Positions 9,244-19,419 of a DNA stretch of 64,000 nucleotides are shown one piece after another. Position numbers and translations under genes: made by a program. Source of the stretch: Flavobacteriaceae bacterium (lineage in GTDB: Bacteria; Bacteroidota; Bacteroidia; Flavobacteriales; Flavobacteriaceae); the NCBI GenBank assembly GCA_022425945.1, contig JAKMEK010000038.1:1-64000 (forward strand), in the 5' to 3' direction. Every line of letters starts with the position of its first letter. Positions within the stretch are counted from its first letter, which is position 1. Below the pieces are notes generated by a model. That model was not told the origin of the DNA, made no database searches, and saw only the letters and a program-made list of their open reading frames with translations.

Positions 9244-9771
9244 TTGTTTGTGCATTCAATTTTTCTTTTGGGCTACATGGGGTGTGGAAAATCTACCTTA
9301 GGTAAAAAACTATCGCAACAACTTGATCTACCCTTTTTTGACTTGGATGAATTCATTGAAGAGCAAGAGGGGTGCTCGGTTGCAGATCTGTTTTCTGCAA
9401 AAGGTGAAATTTATTTCAGAAAGGTTGAACGAAAGGCGTTGGATCATTTTATTGAGAATGATCGACCTTCTATCGTAGCATTGGGGGGAGGAACTCCCTG
9501 TTATTTTAACAACATGGAAAGCCTCTTGTCTTCTGCGCATAAAACACTCTATTTCAAGGCGAATATCCCTACATTATCATCAAGATTAGAGGTGGAAAAA
9601 GAGACCCGTCCAATGATTAGCCATTTGAAAACAATGGATCAATTAAATGAATTTATTGGAAAACATTTATTTGAAAGAGCTCCCTTTTATCAGCAGGCAG
9701 AAATAATTGTGACAGTCGATGGAAAGTTAGTCGAGGAGATTGTTCAGGAAGCAGTCAAAGTCTTAGCTTAG
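9244..9771 (+). CDS. aroK: shikimate kinase
   Basis: GYMGCGKSTLGKKL P-loop, FDLDEFIE, ALGGGTP; start codon TTG/GTG uncertain. Confidence 0.92.
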   Translation: MFVHSIFLLGYMGCGKSTLGKKLSQQLDLPFFDLDEFIEEQEGCSVADLFSAKGEIYFRKVERKALDHFIENDRPSIVALGGGTPCYFNNMESLLSSAHKTLYFKANIPTLSSRLEVEKETRPMISHLKTMDQLNEFIGKHLFERAPFYQQAEIIVTVDGKLVEEIVQEAVKVLA

Positions 9772-10263
9772 ATAGACACCAACTTCTCCACTAAAGAGAA
9801 CTTCGATATGTTCGTTTAGCGAAGTAGAAAGCGAAAGCCCTTTAAAGTCAGCTTTGATGGGATATTTTTTATGGTTTCGATTAACCAAAACAGCCGTGTT
9901 CAGTTGGGCTAATGGTACGTCCAAAAGGTATTTTACTGCATACATTAGTGTGCTCCCAGTATTGAGAACATCATCTACAACCACGACCGATTGATTACTT
10001 AATTCACTCAAATCATGGGAAGAGCTAATTGCCGATAGCGGATTTTTTTTATCAACCTTTAATTGAATCAAATGCACGGTTAAATTCGAAATATCTTCTA
10101 AATATGCCTTTATTTTTTTTGCATAAATTACCCCGTTATGTGCAATCCCTGCAAGATAGATACTATCCCGGTCAAGGTTGTTTTCATAGATTTGATAGGC
10201 AATTCTAAGCGTACAGTTTTCTATTTTGCTTGCATCAAAAATTAACCCGTTTGTTTTTGGCAT
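9763..10263 (-). CDS. phosphoribosyltransferase family protein (PyrR-like)
   Basis: VVVVDDVLNTGSTL PRPP-binding motif; ORF extends to 10305 but MPKTNGLIF start at 10263 is more plausible. Confidence 0.8.
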   Translation of the reverse strand: MPKTNGLIFDASKIENCTLRIAYQIYENNLDRDSIYLAGIAHNGVIYAKKIKAYLEDISNLTVHLIQLKVDKKNPLSAISSSHDLSELSNQSVVVVDDVLNTGSTLMYAVKYLLDVPLAQLNTAVLVNRNHKKYPIKADFKGLSLSTSLNEHIEVLFSGEVGVYLS

Positions 10264-10350
10264 GATGATGGATATGATTATGGCAAAGGTAGAAAGAATT
10301 GTCATTACTCAGTGTAATTTGGTAAATTTACCCTTTAAACTCCTCAAACC

Positions 10351-10797
10351 ATGAAAAAAACATTTTTCAGCTTACTACTATCAGTTTCAGCAATTGCAGT
10401 TGGCCAAAAACTGAATCTCACTAAAAACCAAGTAGCAGTTTCGGGCTATGACTTGGTAACTTACTTCAACAATGAGGCCCCGCTAAAAGGAAGTGAAAGC
10501 CACGCGCTCACATTGAATGATGCAACTTTTTATTTTGTTTCAGAACAAAACAAACGTACGTTTAAAGCAGCTCCTGAAAAGTATTTACCCAAATATGGTG
10601 GCTGGTGTGCCTATGCAATGGCGAAAGGAAAGAATGTTAGTGTTAATCCAGAGGCTTTTTTAATTGACGAAGGAAAGCTGTATCTATTCTACAAAGCAAA
10701 TTGGACGAATACTCGGTTGAAGTGGCTCGATGATGTTGCGGTTTTAAAACCTAAAGCGGATGAGTATTGGGACAAAAAAGAAGCTGAAAATAAATGA
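10351..10797 (+). CDS. secreted YHS-domain protein
   Basis: signal peptide; VAVSGYDLVTYF...YLPKYGGWCAYAMAKG. Confidence 0.8.
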   Translation: MKKTFFSLLLSVSAIAVGQKLNLTKNQVAVSGYDLVTYFNNEAPLKGSESHALTLNDATFYFVSEQNKRTFKAAPEKYLPKYGGWCAYAMAKGKNVSVNPEAFLIDEGKLYLFYKANWTNTRLKWLDDVAVLKPKADEYWDKKEAENK

Positions 10798-11807
10798 TTC
10801 GCCTAGAACGAATATTGAAATACGAATTTTGGCCATTTTGGCTCTTTTATGTGCCCTGTTATGTCAATTGGGCTCGTTTGGCCATTTTTGCACGCTACAC
10901 AACTTATTTTACAGCAACTAACCCGATCATGAACAACAGTGGGGCTTTAAATGTGTCGAAGTTTGACTATTTGTCTAAACTGCCAAAAAAATGGATTCCA
11001 ACTACTGTAAAAATTGATGCCTCGATTGATCTAAATAACTTGGAAGCTATTTTGAAGGAAAATGGACTTGATTTTCCGGTAATCGTTAAACCTGACCGTG
11101 GGGAAAGAGGAAAGGGAGTGCAACTCGTTTCTTCTCTCTTGAACTTAAAGGAAATTTTATCTTGTACTCACTATTCCGATCTCTTGCTTCAGGCCTATTG
11201 TAGCTTTCCCAATGAAGCTGGATTACTCTATTATCGCTTCCCAAATGCGTCCAAAGGAATAATAAGTTCAATTACCACCAAAGAGTTTTGTAGTGTTATT
11301 GGAGATGGAAAATCTTCTTGGGGAAAGCTGATTGAACAAAACATTCGAGTTACACATCGGATCAAGCTGCTCAAGGTACGTCATGCAGATTGTTGGGAAC
11401 ATTTATCAGTAGTGGGAGAACAGAAACTGATAGAACCCATTGGGAGCCATAATTTAGGCACTAAGTTTTTGAGCGGTCAACACCTTAATTCTCCAGAATT
11501 AGTCGCTTGTTTAGATCACTGGGCAGATCAATTACCTGGCTTCTATTACGGACGTTTTGATATCAAATATGTTTCATGGGAGGCGCTTATTGAAGGTCGT
11601 GATTTTAAAATAATGGAGATCAATGGTGTAAATGCAGAACCAACACATATTTATGATCCTGGCCACAACATCAAAGAAGCTTACAGGGATATTTTTTATC
11701 ATATGAAAGTTATTCATCAAATTAGTCAACAAAACAGATCTTTGGGAATAGTTCCTAAACGTCTCAAACTCTTTCTAGCCGAATTAATACACACAGCAAC
11801 CCATTAA
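10794..11807 (+). CDS. ATP-grasp protein of unknown substrate
   Basis: FPVIVKPDRGERGKGVQLV and FKIMEINGVNAEPTHIYDP; ATGA overlap with YHS gene. Confidence 0.75.
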   Translation: MIRLERILKYEFWPFWLFYVPCYVNWARLAIFARYTTYFTATNPIMNNSGALNVSKFDYLSKLPKKWIPTTVKIDASIDLNNLEAILKENGLDFPVIVKPDRGERGKGVQLVSSLLNLKEILSCTHYSDLLLQAYCSFPNEAGLLYYRFPNASKGIISSITTKEFCSVIGDGKSSWGKLIEQNIRVTHRIKLLKVRHADCWEHLSVVGEQKLIEPIGSHNLGTKFLSGQHLNSPELVACLDHWADQLPGFYYGRFDIKYVSWEALIEGRDFKIMEINGVNAEPTHIYDPGHNIKEAYRDIFYHMKVIHQISQQNRSLGIVPKRLKLFLAELIHTATH

Positions 11808-11821
11808 TAACCCTTACCAAT

Positions 11822-12304
11822 ATGACCCTTCATTTAACGCTTTGGCAGCACATGATCGATTTATGTGAATCACTCAACCAAGACCAGTACTCCTTCAAGA
11901 GTGAATTGCTTAACGGCGCTTCAATAGGAGAACATTTAAGGCATTCTTATGAGTTTTATGTGTGTTTGTTGAAAAGAGAAAATCCAACGATCATTAACTA
12001 CGATGAACGCAAAAGAGATGCAAGAATTGAAACCGATTTAGCGTATGCTGTTGAACAAATGCAATCTTTAAAAACACATCTAAAGCCAATAAAAAATGAT
12101 GTACCCCTAAAGCTTTCTTCCAAAGAAGCGAATGCTCAAATGGTTTCAACTTCACTTGAAAGGGAATTGGTGTATTGTTTGGACCATGCGATACATCATC
12201 AGGCACTCATAAAAATTGGACTGAAAGAGTTGAATCTCTACCACTTGGTCAATGAAAATTTTGGCGTTGCCTATTCGACCATTCGTTTTCGAATGCGTAA
12301 TTGA
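11822..12304 (+). CDS. DinB-family protein
   Basis: GEHLRHSYEFY and CLDHAIHHQALIKIGL four-helix His pattern. Confidence 0.7.
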   Translation: MTLHLTLWQHMIDLCESLNQDQYSFKSELLNGASIGEHLRHSYEFYVCLLKRENPTIINYDERKRDARIETDLAYAVEQMQSLKTHLKPIKNDVPLKLSSKEANAQMVSTSLERELVYCLDHAIHHQALIKIGLKELNLYHLVNENFGVAYSTIRFRMRN

Positions 12305-12688
12305 TTATTCTTCCGAGCTGGGCTCTTCATCAATATACCCATCTAAGCTACGACGATCTTTTTTGGTGGGCCTTCCTTCACCTTTTTCGCGGTAATAGTC
12401 TTGAGAAAGTTGTTGAAGATCTTTACGCTCAAAGGCTTCTCTTGGGGTAGTGTCCATGCGGTAAATATCGACCAATTTTGCGCCAAGTCTAGATTTGGGG
12501 ATATCCATCACCATGCATTGGTAATTGATTTGATCTTTCCGAATCTCAATTTTATCTTGAGGTAAAACTTCTCGCGATGGTTTTACCACCTGCCCATTAA
12601 TTTTTATTTGCCCTTTTTTGCATGCATTACTGGCGATATTTCTCGATTTGAAATAGCGTACACACCAGAGATATTGGTCGATTCTCAT
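12305..12688 (-). CDS. hslR: S4-domain RNA-binding protein (Hsp15-like)
   Basis: MRIDQYLWCVRYFKSRNIASNACKKGQIKINGQVVKPS. Confidence 0.85.
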   Translation of the reverse strand: MRIDQYLWCVRYFKSRNIASNACKKGQIKINGQVVKPSREVLPQDKIEIRKDQINYQCMVMDIPKSRLGAKLVDIYRMDTTPREAFERKDLQQLSQDYYREKGEGRPTKKDRRSLDGYIDEEPSSEE

Positions 12689-12757
12689 CTTTAAAATTGC
12701 GTTAAAGTTCTACGCTAAAGTAAAGTAAAATTGTATCTTGCACAGCAAATTTTTAGC

Positions 12758-13660
12758 ATGAAAATCAAATCTATTTCATCCCTTTTTCTATTACTCGTTT
12801 TTGTGCTTGCTTTCAACGCATGTAAATCGAATGATGACGATGAAGAGGTAGAATTAAGAGAATACGCAGATCAAGAACTTACCGATGAGCAATTGCTTCG
12901 AGAGTTTTTACAGACACACACCTACAATTATGAAGATTTTCCTCCAGCTGATGGAGAAGACATAAGCATTATCATTGACACCCTAGCCGATGATGCTGCA
13001 AATAAGATACCGCTTATCGATTTGGTCGAGTCTATCGAAGTTCCATTAACTACTGCAGAAGAGGTAGTTGTAAACCATACTCTTTATCATTTAGTCGCTC
13101 GCCAAGGTGTTCGGGTTGAAAGCAAACCGTCGATTGTAGACTCAGTTTACCTTAGCTATTCGGGTAAGTTGTTGGATGGTACGCAATTCGATCAAAGTAC
13201 TTTACCGATTTGGTTCGATACTACTGCTGTAGTGACCGGTTTCCGTTATGGATTGCAACATTTTGCACCTGGGAACTTTGTTCAGACCGAAAATGGTACG
13301 GTAGACTTTATGGATTATGGACAGGGCCTTATTTTCATGCCCTCTGGTTTGGCATATTTTGGTTCGGCACAGGGACAAATTCCTGCTTACGCTCCATTGA
13401 TTTTTGAAGTATCCGTGTTTACCACTAATCAAACGGACCATGATGGTGATGGTATTTTGTCAATAAACGAAGACCCTGACGGTGATGGTAATCCCTATAA
13501 CGATGATACCGACGGAGATGGTATTCCTAATTTCTTCGATGCAGATGATGATGGTGATCAGATTTTAACTGCGAACGAATATGATGAGGATGAGGACGGT
13601 CAAGTTGACGACGAAGACAATGATGGTACTCCAGATTATCTAGACAACGATAACGCTTAG
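12758..13660 (+). CDS. FKBP-type PPIase-like lipoprotein with Asp-rich TSP3-like C-terminal repeats
   Basis: lipobox AFNACKS; VYLSYSGKLLDGTQFD; DxDGDG repeats at C-terminus; ATG at 12758. Confidence 0.75.
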   Translation: MKIKSISSLFLLLVFVLAFNACKSNDDDEEVELREYADQELTDEQLLREFLQTHTYNYEDFPPADGEDISIIIDTLADDAANKIPLIDLVESIEVPLTTAEEVVVNHTLYHLVARQGVRVESKPSIVDSVYLSYSGKLLDGTQFDQSTLPIWFDTTAVVTGFRYGLQHFAPGNFVQTENGTVDFMDYGQGLIFMPSGLAYFGSAQGQIPAYAPLIFEVSVFTTNQTDHDGDGILSINEDPDGDGNPYNDDTDGDGIPNFFDADDDGDQILTANEYDEDEDGQVDDEDNDGTPDYLDNDNA

Positions 13661-13667
13661 GAAAGGT

Positions 13668-14282
13668 TTAGTTAGCGTTTGACTTTGCCTTTAGCTCATA
13701 AGACGCGCTTAACATCCATTGCTTAGCGCGTGCATCTACTTTTCCTCGAATATCTGCCCCATTGTTGCCAATAATGTCTATTTCATTGTCGGTAAATCCG
13801 CGTTCAAAACGAATCCCTAAACCGAAACGACCAAGTTGTAAGCGTGTACCCAGCTGAAGTCCAACCGTGAAATTTTCGCTCACCTCTCCAAGGTCAATAG
13901 CTGTTGCTTTTTCAGATAAAATATATTGAAAAGATGGGCCAGCAAATACACTCAATGGTCCCAAAATCTTGTAACCTAAAAGAACAGGGGCTTCAATTTT
14001 GTTTAGGGCAATTGAGCTATTATCGCTAAAATCACTTCTACTTTGGCTGAATTGTAGTTCGGGACGAAGGTAAAAAAGTAATAAATCAATTTTGCTGTAC
14101 ACACCAACATGAAAAGCTGTTTTCGCATCTGCTTCTAAGCTAGCTAGACTAACATCAGTGGGCTTTAAATCGCCGAATGAATCATAATTCACACCTCCTT
14201 TTACCCCAAATTCAAATTGGGCAAAAAGAGGTGTAATCAATAGAGATAAGAATAAGCTCAGGTATAAATTTCGGGTAAACAT
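13668..14282 (-). CDS. outer membrane beta-barrel protein
   Basis: signal peptide, FEFGVKGGVNYDSF, alternating beta pattern. Confidence 0.75.
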   Translation of the reverse strand: MFTRNLYLSLFLSLLITPLFAQFEFGVKGGVNYDSFGDLKPTDVSLASLEADAKTAFHVGVYSKIDLLLFYLRPELQFSQSRSDFSDNSSIALNKIEAPVLLGYKILGPLSVFAGPSFQYILSEKATAIDLGEVSENFTVGLQLGTRLQLGRFGLGIRFERGFTDNEIDIIGNNGADIRGKVDARAKQWMLSASYELKAKSNAN

Positions 14283-14289
14283 GCTTTAA

Positions 14290-15243
14290 TTATTTTCGTT
14301 CAATTACTTTTTTACTCGCTTTGACAATGGCAGCTGCATTTAAACCGTATTTTTCTAACAATTGTGCAGGAGTACCCGATTCACCAAAGGTGTCTTGGGT
14401 AGCAATAAATTCCTGTGGAGTTGGCTTATTTTCCGATAAGACACGCGCAACACTCTCGCCTAAACCACCAAGATAATTGTGTTCTTCTGCGGTAACGATC
14501 GCTCCCGTCTTTCCGACAGATTTAATGATGATGTCCTTGTCTAGAGGTTTGATGGTGTGAATGTTAATGACTTCTGCTGAAATGCCTGCTGCATGCAATG
14601 TTTTTGCCGCCTCAAGTGCTTCCCAAACCAAATGACCAGTCGCGACAATCGTTACATCTGTCCCTTCTTGTAAGAGGATACCTTTTCCAATTTCAAAGTT
14701 CTGATCTGCAGGGGTAAAGTTAGCCACCTTTGGACGACCAAAACGAAGGTACACAGGACCTTCATAATCTGCAATTGCAATGGTCGCAGCTTTGGTTTGA
14801 TTATAGTCACATGGATTAATAACCACCATTCCTGGAAGCATTTTCATTAAACCGATGTCTTCTAGAATTTGGTGGGTGGCACCGTCCTCTCCAAGGGTTA
14901 CACCAGCATGGGAAGCACAGATTTTCACGTTTTTATCGGAGTAAGCGATGGATTGACGAATTTGGTCGTATACTCTACCGGTTGAGAAGTTGGCAAAAGT
15001 TCCTGTAAAAGGAATTTTCCCTCCAATAGTTAAACCAGCGGCAATTCCCATCATATTGGCTTCTGCGATTCCGATTTGAAAAAAGCGTTCTGGATTTTCT
15101 TCAATGAATTGATCCATCTTAAGGGAACCAATAAGGTCAGCACAAAGTGCGACAACATTTGGATTGGTTCTACCGAGTTCTGTTAGACCTGCTCCAAATC
15201 CTGAACGGGTGTCTTGTGAACCTTGATTACTATATTCTTTCAT
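14290..15243 (-). CDS. transketolase, C-terminal subunit
   Basis: TRSGFGAGLTELG..., TFANFSTGRVYDQIRQSIAYS. Confidence 0.92.
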   Translation of the reverse strand: MKEYSNQGSQDTRSGFGAGLTELGRTNPNVVALCADLIGSLKMDQFIEENPERFFQIGIAEANMMGIAAGLTIGGKIPFTGTFANFSTGRVYDQIRQSIAYSDKNVKICASHAGVTLGEDGATHQILEDIGLMKMLPGMVVINPCDYNQTKAATIAIADYEGPVYLRFGRPKVANFTPADQNFEIGKGILLQEGTDVTIVATGHLVWEALEAAKTLHAAGISAEVINIHTIKPLDKDIIIKSVGKTGAIVTAEEHNYLGGLGESVARVLSENKPTPQEFIATQDTFGESGTPAQLLEKYGLNAAAIVKASKKVIERK

Positions 15244-15261
15244 TTGTATTGCGTTATTCGA

Positions 15262-16107
15262 TTAATAATCCCCAAGGGTTTCAGGGTTCTGCGCCAAGGC
15301 ACTGGCCAATTGTTCGTCATTGGGTGCTTTTCCGTGCCAAGCATGGGTGTGCATCATAAAGTCAACACCATTCCCCATTTCTGTTTTTAGAAGAATACAG
15401 ATTGGCTTTCCTTTTCCGGTCATGCTTTTTGCATTGTTTAGCGCGCTAACGATTGCTTCCAAGTCATTTCCTTTTTCAACAGTAATAACGTCCCATCCAA
15501 AGGCTAAAAACTTACCTTCAATACTTCCCATGGGTAAGACTTCGTCGGTTGATCCGTCAATTTGTTTCCCATTGAGGTCTACAGTTGCAATAAGGTTATC
15601 AACTTTTTTAGCTGCCGCATACATTAAGGCTTCCCAATTTTGTCCTTCTTGTAATTCGCCGTCTCCCATTAGGGTATAGACCAATTTTGCGTCTTTATTG
15701 AGTTTTTTGGCTTGGGCAGCACCGATAGCTACCGACAAGCCTTGACCTAGAGAACCAGAGGCAATGCGCACTCCCGGTAATCCTTCGTGTGTGGTTGGGT
15801 GACCTTGCAAACGCGAGTCTATCAGACGAAAGCTGTTTAATTCATCTACGGGGAAATACCCTCTACGAGCCAAAACGCTGTAAAAAACAGGCGAGATATG
15901 TCCGTTGGACAAGAAGAAAAGATCTTCGTTTTTCCCATCCATATCAAAACCTTCGTTTAAATCGAGGATTTCATTGTATAGGCTTACAAAAAATTCAGCG
16001 CATCCAAGTGACCCACCTGGGTGACCCGAATTTACTTTGTGAACCATGCGAAGAATGTCTCTCCTTACTTGAGTGACGATATCTTGCATTGAGTGTGTTG
16101 ATGACAT
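15262..16107 (-). CDS. transketolase, N-terminal (TPP-binding) subunit
   Basis: SGHPGGSLGCAEF, GDGELQEGQNWEALMYA. Confidence 0.93.
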   Translation of the reverse strand: MSSTHSMQDIVTQVRRDILRMVHKVNSGHPGGSLGCAEFFVSLYNEILDLNEGFDMDGKNEDLFFLSNGHISPVFYSVLARRGYFPVDELNSFRLIDSRLQGHPTTHEGLPGVRIASGSLGQGLSVAIGAAQAKKLNKDAKLVYTLMGDGELQEGQNWEALMYAAAKKVDNLIATVDLNGKQIDGSTDEVLPMGSIEGKFLAFGWDVITVEKGNDLEAIVSALNNAKSMTGKGKPICILLKTEMGNGVDFMMHTHAWHGKAPNDEQLASALAQNPETLGDY

Positions 16108-16289
16108 ATGATTTATTTTATGCTACAAAATTAAAATTTCATCCTTGTTCTAGCACATTTTTAGGGGAAACTTATTAAACATTACCAACATTTTTTTAGC
16201 CTTCCTAAAGTAGGATTTATGTTGATTTCTTCTGCTTCAAGTTTTGCAGTAGGGTGGACTTCCGTATCTTTAACCACTTAAATGTTTTG

Positions 16290-17420
16290 ATGGAATTTAA
16301 ATTACAAAGTACCGACCCCGGAAGCAAAGCCCGCGCAGGAGAAATTACAACAGCTCACGGTAAAATTCAGACCCCAATTTTTATGCCCGTTGGAACTGCA
16401 GCAACAGTAAAAGGGGTGCATCAACGCGATTTAAAAACAGAAATTAATCCCGATATTATTTTGGGAAATACTTACCACCTATACCTACGACCCGGTACAG
16501 ATATTTTGCAGCAGGCAGGTGGTTTACATAAATTCATGGGTTGGGATCGCCCTCTACTCACAGATTCTGGAGGATATCAGGTCTATTCGCTATCAGCTAA
16601 TCGGAAAATCAAAGAAGCCGGAGTGAAGTTTAAATCCCATATTGACGGGTCTTATCATGTCTTTACTCCAGAGAATGCTATCGATATTCAACGCCAAATA
16701 GGGGCAGACATCATCATGGCCTTTGATGAATGTACTCCTTATCCCTGCGATTACAAATACGCAAAACGATCCATGCATATGACCCATCGTTGGTTGGATC
16801 GTTGTATTGCTCAGGACAAGGCAAGTCCGTTTTTATACGGCTACGAACAAACGTTTTTTCCCATTGTTCAAGGAAGTACCTACAAGGATTTGCGAAAACA
16901 GTCGGCCGAGTTTATCGCTTCTCGAGGCGCAGAGGGAAATGCTATTGGAGGATTATCTGTTGGCGAACCCGCAGAAGAAATGTATGCAATGACTGAAGTT
17001 GTTTGCGAAGTCCTTCCTGAAGACAAACCCCGTTATCTAATGGGGGTGGGAACACCGATTAATATTTTGGAAAACATTGCCCTAGGGGTAGATATGTTTG
17101 ACTGTGTTCTTCCCTCACGAAATGCACGAAATGGAATGCTCTACACGGCACATGGTTCGATCAATATTAAAAACAAAAAATGGGAAAATGATTTTTCGGC
17201 CCTCGATTCGGATGGTCATACCTTTGTAGATACCGAGTATTCTAAAGCCTACTTACGCCATTTGTTTTCTGTCAATGAATTGCTCGGAAAACAAATAGCA
17301 ACAATTCACAACTTAGGATTTTACTTGGCACTGGTGCGCCAAGCCCGAGAAAAAATACTCACCGGGGAATTTGCGGCCTGGAAGAATAAAATGGTACAAC
17401 AAATGAATAAACGTCTTTAA
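16290..17420 (+). CDS. tgt: queuine tRNA-ribosyltransferase
   Basis: TPIFMPVGTAATVKGV, LTDSGGYQVYSL, GVGTPINILENIALGVDMFDCVLPSRNARNG. Confidence 0.95.
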   Translation: MEFKLQSTDPGSKARAGEITTAHGKIQTPIFMPVGTAATVKGVHQRDLKTEINPDIILGNTYHLYLRPGTDILQQAGGLHKFMGWDRPLLTDSGGYQVYSLSANRKIKEAGVKFKSHIDGSYHVFTPENAIDIQRQIGADIIMAFDECTPYPCDYKYAKRSMHMTHRWLDRCIAQDKASPFLYGYEQTFFPIVQGSTYKDLRKQSAEFIASRGAEGNAIGGLSVGEPAEEMYAMTEVVCEVLPEDKPRYLMGVGTPINILENIALGVDMFDCVLPSRNARNGMLYTAHGSINIKNKKWENDFSALDSDGHTFVDTEYSKAYLRHLFSVNELLGKQIATIHNLGFYLALVRQAREKILTGEFAAWKNKMVQQMNKRL

Positions 17421-17423
17421 TAA

Positions 17424-18503
17424 ATGTTTAAAAAAATTGACGCATATATCATCAAGCGTTACTTGGCAACATTCTCTGTCATGCTACTACTGTTTATTCC
17501 TATCGGAATAATGGTAGATGTGGCCGAGAAGATTGATAAGTTCAAGGAAAATGAAATTCCATTTACTGAGATCCTTTCTTACTACATCGATTTTATGTGG
17601 TATTTTGGAAATTTGCTATTTCCGATCTTTCTCTTTTTGGCGGTAATTTGGTTCACTTCAAAATTGGCCAACAACACAGAGATTATTGCGATTTTAAGTT
17701 CTGGAATATCCTTCTATCGATTTTTACGGCCCTATTTAATTTCGGCTTCAATCATTGCGGTATTTGCTTTTTTTGCAGGCATGTTCATCGTTCCTGAAGC
17801 AAGTGAAGGCTTCAATGAATTTTCTTACAAATATTTACAGAAAAGAAAGAACGATCGAAAAACTTCAAATCTATTCAAACAAATCAACGAAAACGAATTT
17901 ATTTACATCAGTAGTTATAATCCAACTCGTATGCGTGGCATGGATTTCACTTTGGAACACTTTGAAAATGATTCATTGAAGTTTAAAATAATGGCACAGT
18001 CCATTCGTTGGGTCGAAAAAGATTCTGTCTTCCGATTGGTTAGCTATAGCAAGCGCACGCTTAGAGGAGATGAAGAGCTTTTTGAAAGAAAGAACCTTTT
18101 CGATACTATCCTTGATTTTGAGGTACAAGATCTCGCTCCGCTAAACTATAAGGCAGAGACCTTGTCTATGTTGCCCTTGAATGATTTTATCAAAGAAGAG
18201 GAGCGAAGTGGCTCGGTATTCATCAACCAGCATTTATTGGTGCGTCACAAACGCTATAGTTTACCAATTTCAGCTTTTGTATTGACCATAATTGCAGTAG
18301 CTGTCTCATCTTTCAAGCGCAGAGGAGGGATGGGGGTTAATTTGGCTTTTGGGATTCTTCTTGGATTTATTTTCATCTTTTTCGATAAAATTTTTGGTGT
18401 CTTGGTTGCCAAGTCAAATTTCTCACCAGCTCTAGCAGCTTGGCTTCCCATCCTTGTTTTTGGTGTGTTGGCCTATGGTCTTTTGAACTATGCAAAAAGA
18501 TAA
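17424..18503 (+). CDS. LptF/LptG (YjgP/YjgQ) family permease
   Basis: IDAYIIKRYLATF N-terminus, six-TM layout, family-typical C-terminus. Confidence 0.85.
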   Translation: MFKKIDAYIIKRYLATFSVMLLLFIPIGIMVDVAEKIDKFKENEIPFTEILSYYIDFMWYFGNLLFPIFLFLAVIWFTSKLANNTEIIAILSSGISFYRFLRPYLISASIIAVFAFFAGMFIVPEASEGFNEFSYKYLQKRKNDRKTSNLFKQINENEFIYISSYNPTRMRGMDFTLEHFENDSLKFKIMAQSIRWVEKDSVFRLVSYSKRTLRGDEELFERKNLFDTILDFEVQDLAPLNYKAETLSMLPLNDFIKEEERSGSVFINQHLLVRHKRYSLPISAFVLTIIAVAVSSFKRRGGMGVNLAFGILLGFIFIFFDKIFGVLVAKSNFSPALAAWLPILVFGVLAYGLLNYAKR

Positions 18504-19386
18504 TACCAAGAGTTTAGTTCATCTGCATTTTTTAATCTTCCTCTGGGGCTTTACGTCTATATTGGGGGCCCTAATCGATTTGGATTCCATGCCTATTGTT
18601 TGGTATCGAATGGCCATTGCTTCAGGAATGATCGCTGTTTATTTTCTGCTCTTCTCTCCCAAATCGTTCCAAATACACAAAGGAGCCTTGAAGTACTATG
18701 TGCTTGGGGGTTTACTTATTTCGGTGCATTGGGTGTTGTTTTTCTATGCCATAAAAATATCCTCCATCTCATTGACTCTATCCATCTTGTCTTCTGCCTC
18801 TCTGATGACTTCAGTCCTAGAACCACTCTTGTACAAACGACCTTTTCGTTTGTATGAAATCTTTTTTGGTCTATTCGTTATTTTTGGTTTGTACCTGATT
18901 TTTGGGGTGCAAAAAGAGAATATAGAAGGAATTGTTGTCGCTTTAATCTGCACACTTTTATCCGTACTTTTTTCTTTGTTGAATGGAAAGTTGATCCAAC
19001 ATTATCCGGCCAATAACATCTCTTTTTATCAATTGCTTACAGGAGCGGTAGTGCTTTCCATTGCCCTACTTTTTTCCCTTGAAGATGCTAGCTCTTTGGT
19101 AGAATTGAGTTGGGACGATTGGTTATGGCTTTTTCTGTTGTCTTCGGTTTGCACGGCCTATGCCACCATAGGATCGGTAGTGGTTTTAAAACATGTAACC
19201 CCTTTTACCATGATGATTTCGCTTAACCTTGAGCCCGTGTATGGAATATTGTTTTCTCTCTGGATTTTTGGCGAAAAGGAATTGATGAGTACTCAATTTT
19301 ACCTGGGCGTTTTCATCATTTTAGCAGGAGTAGTGGGCAATGGAATTTATAAACGACAACAGAAAAAAAATAGCCCTCCTTCATAA
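18490..19386 (+). CDS. EamA/DMT-family transporter
   Basis: ten hydrophobic segments, HFLIFLWGFTSILGALI, LNLEPVYGILFSLWIFGE. Confidence 0.85.
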   Translation: MQKDNTKSLVHLHFLIFLWGFTSILGALIDLDSMPIVWYRMAIASGMIAVYFLLFSPKSFQIHKGALKYYVLGGLLISVHWVLFFYAIKISSISLTLSILSSASLMTSVLEPLLYKRPFRLYEIFFGLFVIFGLYLIFGVQKENIEGIVVALICTLLSVLFSLLNGKLIQHYPANNISFYQLLTGAVVLSIALLFSLEDASSLVELSWDDWLWLFLLSSVCTAYATIGSVVVLKHVTPFTMMISLNLEPVYGILFSLWIFGEKELMSTQFYLGVFIILAGVVGNGIYKRQQKKNSPPS

Positions 19387-19393
19387 AAATTTT

Positions 19394-19401
19394 TACCTTT
19401 G
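19394..19401 (+). promoter_or_regulatory. putative -7 box TACCTTTG for accA
   Basis: TAnnTTTG, 18 nt before ATG 19420. Confidence 0.45.
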
Positions 19402-19419
19402 TTTGATACACTGAAACCA

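Noticed and set aside
15320-15679. 119-aa plus-strand ORF
   Set aside because: Antisense shadow of the transketolase N-subunit; no recognisable motif. The same applies to most 60-119 aa track ORFs lying inside larger genes.
14290-16107. split transketolase as a frameshifted gene
   Set aside because: Separate N- and C-terminal transketolase subunits are a known bacterial arrangement; both ORFs have proper starts and stops with an 18-nt gap.
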